From contig JAIOTF010000246.1 in NCBI GenBank assembly GCA_021107195.1, positions 1 to 11,425 on the forward strand: a stretch of 11,425 nucleotides of DNA, given 5' to 3'. Below are positions 1 to 5,677 of this stretch, piece after piece. Numbering within the stretch: position 1 is the first letter of the stretch; each line of letters starts with the position of its first letter. A model generated the notes under the pieces. It saw only the letters and a list, made by a program, of their open reading frames with translations, did not search any database and was not told the origin of the DNA. Made by a program: the position numbers and the translations under genes. This DNA comes from Anaerolineaceae bacterium (GTDB lineage: Bacteria; Chloroflexota; Anaerolineae; Anaerolineales; Anaerolineaceae).

Positions 1-151
1 GCTTATCAACGGGCGTAATGATCACCCGTCGCTGCTTACGATCCAATTCCAAGGCCACATGTTCGCCATCGGTAATTCCCAGGCCATCAAGCACCTCTCT
101 GGGCAGAGAAACAACGATACTGTTTCCGGTTTTGAACAAACGACGTAACAT
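1..151 (-). CDS. AbrB/MazE-type (SpoVT-AbrB fold) DNA-binding protein, C-terminus cut by window edge
   Basis: Fifty codons are visible, read from the ATG at 149-151. The protein starts MLRRLFKTGNSIVVSLPREV and continues with LDGLGITDGEHVALEL. This is the swapped-hairpin AbrB/MazE pattern: a K-x-G-N-S turn, a hydrophobic strand ending in LPREV, a short helix with L-x-x-L, then G-E/D-x-V. Such proteins are small DNA-binding dimers, either antitoxins or transition-state-type regulators. Whether a toxin gene follows cannot be seen, because the gene runs off the left edge. The start is supported by AGGAGG (157-162 on the complementary strand) five bases upstream. It lies 55 nt downstream of the membrane-protein gene in the same direction, so co-transcription is possible. 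The family call is firm; the antitoxin role is only a possibility. Confidence 0.8.
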   Translation of the reverse strand, partial: MLRRLFKTGNSIVVSLPREVLDGLGITDGEHVALELDRKQRRVIITPVDK

Positions 152-165
152 AAAAACCTCCTGTG

Positions 166-190
166 CTTACAACGTAAGTACAGTACAAGG
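166..190. repeat. Small inverted repeats in front of the AbrB-like gene; possible operator
   Basis: CTTAC-AAC-GTAAG (166-178) and GTAC-A-GTAC (177-185) are adjacent short dyads in the 55-nt gap just upstream of the AbrB-like start. Genes of this family often bind their own promoter region, so an autoregulatory site is conceivable. The repeats are short and could be chance; no convincing -35/-10 pair was found in the gap. Confidence 0.2.
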
Positions 191-206
191 AAATTGATAA
201 ACGCAC

Positions 207-722
207 TCATTCTTTTTTGAACAGCGCTTTTGCCAGCAGGAATATTCCCAGAATGATCAAGACCACAGGCCAGACAAAATCGTATGCAAGATGATAGGTG
301 AACATGCTGGCAAAGAAAGATGTAACCGCCAGACTGATCACAAACATGATCGCCCCCACGCGGCGTGAACCGGGGTTATTTTTGCCCAACACGCTGCCAA
401 TCACCAACCCCAGGCCAACCAGCCCCGGGATCAACGCCCAGATATATGCCCAACTCCCCCAGTTACCGGTGGCATTCTGCCACGCCAGGATAAAACCGAT
501 CCCGCTGATGATGCAGCCAGGGATTGCCAGTCCACCAACCTGCCCCAGTACGGCAGCGAGCAGAAAAAGAAAACCCGCCCCTATGATAATCACCGGCCAG
601 TCGAACCAACTGCCGAGAACGCTTTCCAAAAGCTCTGGGCGGAGCTGCCAGAGTAAAAAGAAACCGCCAAATAAAATGAGTAACATTCCCCCTGCCAAAC
701 CACCCCGTTTTCTCTTTTCCAT
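207..722 (-). CDS. Six-helix membrane protein, LiaI/LiaF-like transmembrane domain; function unknown
   Basis: The product is 171 residues and almost entirely hydrophobic. A short basic N-terminus (MEKRKR) is followed by likely membrane helices at about 9-27, 41-60, 63-81, 91-112, 121-142 and 148-166, and a basic end (KKE). The segment D-W-P-V-I-I-I-G-A-G near residues 41-50 and V-W-P-V-V-L-I-I-L-G near 150-159 look like a repeated Trp-Pro motif. This W-P-(hydrophobic)-G pattern is typical of LiaI/LiaF-type membrane domains that accompany cell-envelope stress systems, but no soluble LiaF domain or two-component system is present here. The start at 722 has AGGTGAGAG directly upstream. An extended -10 promoter lies about 50 bases upstream. 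The membrane location is secure; the role is not known. Confidence 0.75.
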   Translation of the reverse strand: MEKRKRGGLAGGMLLILFGGFFLLWQLRPELLESVLGSWFDWPVIIIGAGFLFLLAAVLGQVGGLAIPGCIISGIGFILAWQNATGNWGSWAYIWALIPGLVGLGLVIGSVLGKNNPGSRRVGAIMFVISLAVTSFFASMFTYHLAYDFVWPVVLIILGIFLLAKALFKKE

Positions 723-740
723 CTCTCACCTGCCTCATCA

Positions 741-809
741 AATCAAATTGATTAATTCCTTTACATTGATTATATCAAAAACCAATAGGCTATACGCATT
801 TCAATTGGT
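741..809. repeat. Cluster of inverted repeats in the divergent promoter region
   Basis: Three perfect dyads lie close together: AATCAA-A-TTGATT (741-753), TTGAT-TAT-ATCAA (766-778), and ACCAAT-N17-ATTGGT (781-786 with 804-809). The first two share the half-site TTGAT/ATCAA and have centres 25 bp apart. The second overlaps the -10 element of the minus-strand promoter. They could be operator sites for an unidentified regulator. The tract is AT-rich, so some symmetry by chance is expected. Confidence 0.35.
769..777 (-). promoter_or_regulatory. Extended -10 promoter for the membrane-protein gene
   Basis: On the minus strand this reads TGATATAAT, a perfect extended -10 (TG-n-TATAAT). No good -35 is present at normal spacing, which is common for extended -10 promoters. 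Transcription would begin near 762 and give an untranslated leader of about 40 nt before the start codon at 722. Confidence 0.55.
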
Positions 810-864
810 GCTTTTCTCAATCTGTCAATTTTATAATGAGTTTAGTACAAATCCGTATTTGCTA

Positions 865-893
865 TTGACAGATCACCATAATATGGCTATCAT
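865..893 (+). promoter_or_regulatory. Sigma70-type promoter of the aromatic amino acid operon
   Basis: A perfect -35 TTGACA (865-870) is followed after exactly 17 bp by TATCAT (888-893), one mismatch from TATAAT. Transcription is predicted to start near 899-902. This places the leader ORF about 30 nt into the transcript and the attenuator terminator about 150-180 nt in, typical of attenuated operons. A second TATAAT occurs at 832-837 without a well-spaced -35. Confidence 0.75.
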
Positions 894-931
894 AGTTTCA
901 ACAAGAAACAAGGAGTGATCTACCCAAAAAA

Positions 932-1015
932 ATGAATACCACTATGTCCAACCGCTTTTTTGCTTTTTATTATTTTTTCGGCTCCAATTTACGGGACGCC
1001 GTTGGCGGTGCTTAA
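932..1015 (+). CDS. Leader peptide rich in Phe and Tyr codons (attenuator sensor)
   Basis: The ORF encodes 27 residues: MNTTMSNRFFAFYYFFGSNL, then R-D-A-V-G-G-A and TAA at 1013-1015. Residues 9-16 are F-F-A-F-Y-Y-F-F, which is five Phe and two Tyr in eight codons (956-979). Compare the enterobacterial pheA leader, also a short peptide with a Phe run. There is no Trp codon. Upstream, 910-920 reads AAGGAGTGATC, which matches the full complement of the conserved 16S 3' end except for one missing G. However, its spacing to the ATG is long (16 nt from AGGAG). No in-frame alternative start exists upstream; ATG 944 is a weaker alternative. The peptide itself need have no function. Its translation would report charged tRNA-Phe and tRNA-Tyr and decide the fold of the downstream RNA. 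Position, composition and linked RNA structure make this a strong call, but expression is inferred. Confidence 0.85.
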   Translation: MNTTMSNRFFAFYYFFGSNLRDAVGGA

Positions 1016-1070
1016 GGACATTCAGTAAGATCAGATTTTAGACTGGTAACCAAAAAGCGAGGCCGATGGC
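998..1070 (+). promoter_or_regulatory. Antiterminator of the Phe/Tyr attenuator
   Basis: Segment 998-1013 (GCCGTTGGCGGTGCTT) can pair antiparallel with 1055-1070 (AAGCGAGGCCGATGGC). There are nine contiguous pairs (998-1006 with 1062-1070, two of them G-U), a 2x2 internal loop, then five more pairs (1009-1013 with 1055-1059). This uses most of the left arm and part of the right arm of the terminator, so the two folds exclude each other. A protector fold is also visible: ACCGC (951-955) with GCGGT (1005-1009), nested around CGGC (979-982) with GCCG (998-1001). It would sequester 998-1009 when the leader is untranslated. The 998-1013 segment is the last codons of the leader ORF, so a terminating ribosome covers it while one stalled at 956-979 does not. 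Confidence 0.8.
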
Positions 1071-1082
1071 CTCGCTTTTTTT
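1052..1082 (+). terminator. Attenuator terminator ahead of aroF
   Basis: This is a perfect 8-bp GC-rich stem, GCGAGGCC (1057-1064) with GGCCTCGC (1068-1075), and a GAT loop. It is followed by seven T residues (1076-1082), then CG and four more T. The AAAAA before the stem can extend it by pairing with the T run. It lies between the leader ORF and aroF, so it must be read through or disrupted for the operon to be expressed. Confidence 0.92.
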
Positions 1083-1086
1083 CGTT

Positions 1087-1102
1087 TTGGCGCTTGCGTC
1101 AA
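1087..1102 (+). other. Small hairpin with CUUG tetraloop just before the aroF ribosome-binding site
   Basis: TTGGCG-CTTG-CGTCAA can form a six-pair stem (one G-U) closing a CUUG loop, a known stable tetraloop. It ends one base before AGGAGG (1104-1109). It may keep the start region of aroF open or stabilise the 5' end of a processed mRNA; it may also be incidental. Confidence 0.35.
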
Positions 1103-1115
1103 CAGGAGGCTTTTT

Positions 1116-2165
1116 ATGATGATTATTATGAATACAGATGCCGAACAGAAGCAAGTTGATAAAGTGGTAAAAAAAGTTAAAGCACTGGGCTTTGATCCGC
1201 ATATTGTTGATGGGGAAGAACGCACCGTGGTTGGTGTCGGCGGCAATAATCCTTTCATTGCTACCCAGGGGCACTTCTCCCGCATGCCAGGGGTAGATCG
1301 AATTTTACCGATCTCCCGCCCCTACAAACTTTGTTCGCGTGAATTCATTCCGGAAGATTCGAGCTTCCCTTTGGACGGCATCCATATTGGCGGACGTGGT
1401 ATCGTGATCATCGCCGGGCCGTGTGCAGTTGAAGACCGCGGCCTCCTCCTGGAAATTGCCCACGCCATCAAAGAGGCCGGGGCGCATGCCCTGCGCGGCG
1501 GTGCCTTCAAACCCCGCACCTCACCCTATTCATTCCAGGGGCATGGCGAAAAAGCTCTGAAGTGGCTGGCAGAAGCACGGGAAGCCAGCGGCTTACCCAT
1601 CGTCACAGAGGCCATGTCGATCGAACAAATAAAACTGGTAGCGGAATATGCCGATGTGATCCAAATCGGCGCGCGCAATATGCAGAATTACAGTCTGCTG
1701 CACGCTGCAGGTGCCAGCCAGCATCCTGTACTGCTCAAGCGCGGCATGTCCTCCACGGTAGAAGAACTGCTTATGGCCGCCGAATACATCCTCTCCCACG
1801 ATAACCGGCGCGTCATTCTTTGCGAACGCGGCATCCGCACTTTCGAAAGATCCACCCGCAACACAACCGATATCAATGCCATCCCTGTTTTGAAGTCATT
1901 GACCCACCTGCCAGTGATCCTGGACCCCAGTCATGCCACCGGCAACTGGAAATATGTTACCGCTGTAGCCCGCGCCGGGATCGCTGCCGGTGCTGACGGA
2001 CTGATCGTTGAGGTGCACACGGAACCCGAGAATGCCTTGTCTGACGGTTTCCAGTCACTCAAACCAGAACGTTTCGCCGCAATGGTTACCCAGATCCGCA
2101 ACATCGCCCAGGCAATTGACCGTGACATCGCCGCCAGCACTCACGCTGACCCAGCAGCCAAATAA
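1116..2165 (+). CDS. aroF: 3-deoxy-D-arabino-heptulosonate 7-phosphate (DAHP) synthase with N-terminal regulatory domain
   Basis: The enzyme condenses PEP with erythrose 4-phosphate, the committed first step of the shikimate pathway, in the cytoplasm. The product has 349 residues. Residues about 1-75 form a ferredoxin-like regulatory domain (K-G-x-E-E/Q-R-T-V-x-G pattern), as in Thermotoga maritima DAHP synthase, where it mediates inhibition by tyrosine and phenylalanine. The TIM-barrel follows from about 85. It contains IIAGPCAVE (98-106), GGAFKPRTSPYSFQG (128-142), LLKRG (206-210) and CERGIRTFE (236-244). The four metal ligands are at the expected places: C103, H273 (DPSH), E299 (VEVH) and D310 (LSD). 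The start at 1116 has AGGAGG six bases upstream; in-frame ATG 1119 and 1131 are less well placed. It is the first structural gene behind the attenuator. Feedback by Tyr/Phe is inferred from the domain architecture. Confidence 0.97.
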   Translation: MMIIMNTDAEQKQVDKVVKKVKALGFDPHIVDGEERTVVGVGGNNPFIATQGHFSRMPGVDRILPISRPYKLCSREFIPEDSSFPLDGIHIGGRGIVIIAGPCAVEDRGLLLEIAHAIKEAGAHALRGGAFKPRTSPYSFQGHGEKALKWLAEAREASGLPIVTEAMSIEQIKLVAEYADVIQIGARNMQNYSLLHAAGASQHPVLLKRGMSSTVEELLMAAEYILSHDNRRVILCERGIRTFERSTRNTTDINAIPVLKSLTHLPVILDPSHATGNWKYVTAVARAGIAAGADGLIVEVHTEPENALSDGFQSLKPERFAAMVTQIRNIAQAIDRDIAASTHADPAAK

Positions 2166-2176
2166 GGAGCGGCAAA

Positions 2177-2581
2177 ATGAACATTCGCGGCATCCGAGGC
2201 GCCACCACCGTCTCCCAAAATGATGCTTCTGCCATTCTGGAAGCCACGCAAGAATTGTTGAAAACCATTGAGTCTGCCAATCCGGGGCTCAAACCGGAGG
2301 ATATCGCCAGCGCCATCTTCACCCTGACGCCTGACCTGAATGCAGCGTATCCGGCTAAAGCAGCCCGGCTTTTAGGTTGGAGTAATGTACCCTTAATATG
2401 TGCTCAGGAATTACCGGTGCCGGGAGGATTGTCACATTGTATACGTGTTTTATTACACTGGAATACAACTTTACCGCAAGAAGCGGTTCATCACATCTAC
2501 CTGCGTGAAGCAGCCAGCCTGCGTCCAGATCTGAACAGAACACGAGAAAATGAGGGGAAAGCGCATGACAAAAGAGCCTGA
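2177..2581 (+). CDS. aroH: Chorismate mutase, AroH (trimeric, Bacillus-type) family
   Basis: It rearranges chorismate to prephenate, the branch point toward Phe and Tyr. The product has 134 residues against about 127 for Bacillus subtilis AroH, and it follows that protein closely: MNIRGIRGATTV at the start, TPDLNAAYPAKAAR (51-64), and CAQELPVPGGLSHCIRV (75-91). The active-site residues keep the Bacillus numbering: R7, C75, E78, R90, Y108 and R116. The charged tail after residue 118 is slightly longer than usual and overlaps the next gene. AAGGAG (2164-2169) overlaps the stop codon of aroF, 7 nt before the start, so the two genes are tightly linked. It is monofunctional and unrelated in fold to AroQ-type mutases. 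The call is very secure. Confidence 0.97.
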   Translation: MNIRGIRGATTVSQNDASAILEATQELLKTIESANPGLKPEDIASAIFTLTPDLNAAYPAKAARLLGWSNVPLICAQELPVPGGLSHCIRVLLHWNTTLPQEAVHHIYLREAASLRPDLNRTRENEGKAHDKRA

Positions 2582-3428
2582 CTTTGCCAACAGTGATGTT
2601 GCCATTTGGGGATTGGGGTTAATGGGCGGCTCCCTGGCAATGGCACTGTCCGGCAAATGCGCTTCATTGGTCGGCATAGACCCCGATCCTCAAATAGTAG
2701 AACTGGCAGTCGCAAGCCAGGCATTCACCTGTGTAGCGAATACCCCACAGGATGTCATTGCCGATGCTGATTTAATAGTGCTGGCCGCCCCGGTTCGTGC
2801 TATCCTGAAACAGATCGCAGCATTGCCCCGCCTGCACCCTAACCCGTGTGTGGTACTCGACCTGGGTTCGACCAAACGCCAGATTCTGGACGCCATGTTG
2901 GCGCTGCCCGCCCGGTTTGAGCCGATCGGTGGCCATCCCATGTGCGGAAACGAGCATTCCTCATTTCAACATGCGGATGCCGATCTCTTTGTGGGCGCTC
3001 CCTTTGCCCTGGTGACTTTGCCGCACAGCTCTGCCAAGGGGCGTGCGCTAGCTGAAACCTGTGTAAAAATCAGTGGGGCACAGCCTTTGTGGATGGACGC
3101 CGAAACCCATGACCAATGGACTGCCCTGACCAGTCACCTGCCCTATGTGATCGCCAATGCGCTCACCGCATCTATACCCGCTGATACCAGCACATTAGCC
3201 GGGCCTGGATTGCGAAGTTCAACCCGTCTGGCAGCATCATCACCAGCGATGATGCTTGATGTTCTCCTGACCAATCGGGATTTTCTGCTGGATGCCCTGC
3301 AAATCTTCCGCACAAATCTGGACAGACTGGAGAATGACATCCGTCGCGAAAATGACACAGTGCTGGCCGAGAATCTGCAAAAAACGTACAATGCGCGTAC
3401 TGCATTGTTTGCAAAAGGAAAAGCATGA
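2565..3428 (+). CDS. tyrA: Prephenate dehydrogenase
   Basis: It oxidatively decarboxylates prephenate to 4-hydroxyphenylpyruvate, the tyrosine precursor. With this start it has 287 residues. The N-terminal Rossmann fold shows WGLGLMGGSLA (15-25), and an acidic D39 after the second strand (VGIDPDP) favours NAD over NADP. Catalytic elements follow: DLGSTKR (99-105), GGHPMCGNE (122-130, with the catalytic-type H124), TSHLPY in the helical domain, and GPGLRSSTRLA with the conserved arginines. No ACT domain is present, so Tyr sensitivity, if any, lies elsewhere. An in-frame ATG at 2550 would add five residues. I prefer 2565 because AGGGGA (2553-2558) stands six bases before it. The gene overlaps aroH by 17 bp and overlaps aroA by ATGA. 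Arogenate as a substrate cannot be excluded. Confidence 0.93.
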   Translation: MTKEPDFANSDVAIWGLGLMGGSLAMALSGKCASLVGIDPDPQIVELAVASQAFTCVANTPQDVIADADLIVLAAPVRAILKQIAALPRLHPNPCVVLDLGSTKRQILDAMLALPARFEPIGGHPMCGNEHSSFQHADADLFVGAPFALVTLPHSSAKGRALAETCVKISGAQPLWMDAETHDQWTALTSHLPYVIANALTASIPADTSTLAGPGLRSSTRLAASSPAMMLDVLLTNRDFLLDALQIFRTNLDRLENDIRRENDTVLAENLQKTYNARTALFAKGKA

Positions 3429-4780
3429 AAACGATCATCAACCCTGGAAACCCCATCAACGGCACATTACCGCACCAGTCGCAGTTGGATTTACCGGGCG
3501 ACAAATCCTTATCCCATCGCGCGGCGCTTTTTGCCGCACTGGCCACTGGTGAAAGCAAGATTGAGAATTTTCAGGTCTCCGGTGTCACCCGTCCCCTGCT
3601 CAACGCCCTGAAACAACTCGGCGTTGAATGGTATCTCAATGGGAACAGGCTGATCGTCGAAGGCCGCGGCCTGGAAGGGCTGCACCCCCCTGTTGGGCCG
3701 GTCAACTGCGGCAATTCAGCCACCACCCTGCGCCTTCTGGCTGGTGCACTGGCTGCGGCCGGCATCCCCGTCGTTCTGGATGGCTCGCCAGGGTTACGTC
3801 GCCGCCCCATGGAGCGCATTGTCCTGCCGCTGCAGCGCATGGGCGTCCCCATCACAGCTGCTCCTGGTGGAGGTGCACCTTTAACCCTGACCGAACGGGC
3901 TGCCGACTATTCCCTGCACAATATCCAATACACCCTGCCCGTTGCCTCTGCCCAAGTGAAATCCTGTTTACTGCTTGCCGCTTTATCCGCAGAAGGTACC
4001 AGCACTCTCTTCGAGCCTGGTCCTTCCCGAAACCATACGGAAAACATGCTTTGCAATATGGGCGTAGAAGTTACCAATCGCCAATTGAAAGACCCATCAG
4101 GCACGATCTACGCCACCCGCCTAACCCCGCCTGCCGCACCGCTCCAGCCCCTGCGCTTCAGTATCCCGGGTGACATTTCAGCAGCAGCCTTCCTGATCGT
4201 TGCTGCTCTGATCACCCCCGGTTCACAACTCACCCTGAACGGTGTCGGCCTGAATGCGACCCGCACTGGCCTGTTGGATGTCCTGCAAAAAATGGGGGCA
4301 GACCTGCAAGTCACTGTCTTAACCAATAAAGGCGGTGAACCTGCCGGCAGGATCACCGTCCATCACAGTCCTTTGCAGGCTGCGGAAGTCAATGGCCCCC
4401 TGGTTGTGCGCATGATTGATGAATTCCCCATTTTTGCGGTCGCCGCCGCTTTTGCTCAAGGCACGACGGTAGTGCGTGAAGCCAAAGAACTTCGTTTGAA
4501 AGAATCCGACCGCATCACAGCCATTTGTCAGGAACTCAGCCATATTGGGGTCGATATCCAGGAAACACCGGATGGCTTCCTGATCCACGGCGGCGTATGC
4601 CCCCGAGGAGGAGAAGTTGACGCCCACGGCGACCATCGTCTGGCCATGTCGCTGGTCGTTGCTGGCCTGGCCTGCCAGGAGCCGGTCACGGTTCACGGGG
4701 CAGAGATGACCGCCGAATCTTTCCCTGACTTCATCCCTGTATTGCAAGCGCTGGGCAGCAAAATCCACACGGAGCTATAA
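3425..4780 (+). CDS. aroA: 5-enolpyruvylshikimate-3-phosphate (EPSP) synthase, class II type
   Basis: It transfers the enolpyruvyl group of PEP to shikimate 3-phosphate. The product has 451 residues with the usual two-domain repeat. Visible motifs are PGDKSLSHR (24-32), CGNSATTLRLLAG (95-107), LRRRPME (124-130), SAQVK (175-179), PSRNHTE (200-206), IPGDISAAAF (247-256), NATR (277-280), DEFP (332-335), KESDR (359-363) and DHRLAM (403-408). R-x-H-x-E, G-D-K-S, S-A-Q-x-K and N-x-T-R together mark class II EPSP synthases. The glycine normally found in the PEP-site loop G-N-(A/S)-G-T is alanine here (A99, codon 3719-3721), as in the glyphosate-insensitive Agrobacterium CP4 enzyme. The start overlaps the tyrA stop as ATGA, with AAGGA at 3415-3419. 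Function is secure; herbicide insensitivity is inferred. Confidence 0.97.
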   Translation: MKTIINPGNPINGTLPHQSQLDLPGDKSLSHRAALFAALATGESKIENFQVSGVTRPLLNALKQLGVEWYLNGNRLIVEGRGLEGLHPPVGPVNCGNSATTLRLLAGALAAAGIPVVLDGSPGLRRRPMERIVLPLQRMGVPITAAPGGGAPLTLTERAADYSLHNIQYTLPVASAQVKSCLLLAALSAEGTSTLFEPGPSRNHTENMLCNMGVEVTNRQLKDPSGTIYATRLTPPAAPLQPLRFSIPGDISAAAFLIVAALITPGSQLTLNGVGLNATRTGLLDVLQKMGADLQVTVLTNKGGEPAGRITVHHSPLQAAEVNGPLVVRMIDEFPIFAVAAAFAQGTTVVREAKELRLKESDRITAICQELSHIGVDIQETPDGFLIHGGVCPRGGEVDAHGDHRLAMSLVVAGLACQEPVTVHGAEMTAESFPDFIPVLQALGSKIHTEL

Positions 4781-4783
4781 CCC

Positions 4784-5677
4784 ATGGCCGATTCATACAC
4801 CAATCTGGGTTTGATCGGCTGGCCGCTGGAACACAGCCTGTCACCCCATATCCACCAGGCAGCGCTGAAAGAGCTCGGCATGTGCGGCAAATACAGCCTG
4901 TTTGCAATCGAACCAAATCAGCTCCGGCAGAGAGCCATTCAGGACTTGCTGAAACACGTAGCCAATGGCACACTAAAAGGATTAAACGTAACCCTGCCTT
5001 ACAAACAAACTATCCTACCCATGCTTGCAACCCTCACACCTGCTGCAGCCCGGATTGGTGCGGTCAATACCATTTATATGGAAGAAGGGCTGCTGAAAGG
5101 GGACAACACCGATGCCGCCGGGTTCCGGAACGACCTTATGCAATTGCCAGTAGCAGAATACACCCCCACCCTGGTACTGGGTGCAGGCGGCGCAGCGCGG
5201 GCTGTGGTTTTCAGCCTGCTGCAGGCCGCGCACCCCGTGATCCTGGCCGCCCGCAAACCGGAAAAAGCTCAGTCGCTGGCCGACTCCTTCATCAATATTG
5301 CACAAACAACCATCAAGGTCCTGCCACTGGAGCCACAAGCCCTGGCCCAGATCAGCGATGAGATTGGCCTGCGGGTCAATGCCACGCCGCTGGGCATGTC
5401 GCCCCATATCGAGACCTGCGTCTGGCCGGAAGGATTACCTCTGCCAGCACATGCGGCGATATATGATCTGGTCTATAATCCACTTGATACGCTGCTCGTG
5501 CAGCGTGCACGGCAGGCAGGCCTTCCAACTTGCAGCGGCTTGGGTATGCTGGTCGAGCAGGCTGCTCTGGCCTTTGAACGCTGGACAGGCACCACCGCCC
5601 CACGCACTGTGATGCAGCAAGCCGCACAGCGCGCCTGTGAACCCCAAACCACGAAGCTGTCACAAAGGATAACCTAA
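4784..5677 (+). CDS. aroE: Shikimate dehydrogenase
   Basis: It reduces 3-dehydroshikimate to shikimate. The product has 297 residues. The substrate domain shows GWPLEHSLSPHIH (12-24; S18 and S20 in the shikimate-binding S-x-S-P motif), NVTLPYK (68-74, catalytic K74), GAVNTIY (92-98) and GDNTDAAGF (106-114, catalytic-type D110). The nucleotide domain has VLGAGGAARAV (131-141). The usual N-R-T motif for the NADP phosphate reads A-A-R-K here (155-158); the arginine is kept, so NADP remains plausible. The end carries VNATPLGM (198-205), YDLVYNP (227-233) and GLGMLVEQAALAFERWTG. The gene begins 3 nt after aroA with GGAG (4771-4774) upstream, and its TAA overlaps the aroC start (TAATG). The C-terminal tail after about 280 is variable in the family. 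Confidence 0.96.
   Translation: MADSYTNLGLIGWPLEHSLSPHIHQAALKELGMCGKYSLFAIEPNQLRQRAIQDLLKHVANGTLKGLNVTLPYKQTILPMLATLTPAAARIGAVNTIYMEEGLLKGDNTDAAGFRNDLMQLPVAEYTPTLVLGAGGAARAVVFSLLQAAHPVILAARKPEKAQSLADSFINIAQTTIKVLPLEPQALAQISDEIGLRVNATPLGMSPHIETCVWPEGLPLPAHAAIYDLVYNPLDTLLVQRARQAGLPTCSGLGMLVEQAALAFERWTGTTAPRTVMQQAAQRACEPQTTKLSQRIT

Noticed and set aside
22..210. Minus-strand ORF of 62 codons.
   Set aside because: It overlaps the AbrB-like gene in another frame; the AbrB-like frame has the SD and the family motif.
298..918. Long plus-strand ORF of 206 codons.
   Set aside because: It lies antisense to the membrane-protein gene and across its promoter, has low-complexity Pro/Lys-rich composition, and has no convincing ribosome-binding site; it is a shadow frame.
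953..1059. CGCTTTTT (953-960) pairing with AAAAAGCG (1052-1059) as the antiterminator.
   Set aside because: It pairs well, but the segment includes the control codons, so a stalled ribosome would hide it; 998-1013 has more pairs and the right position.
1000..1082. A T-box riboswitch in the aro leader, suggested by TGGTAACC at 1044-1051 before a terminator.
   Set aside because: The T-box consensus (AGGGTGGNACCGCG) is not matched, the leader is too short for a stem I with specifier loop, and the Phe/Tyr-rich ORF with competing pairings explains the region better.
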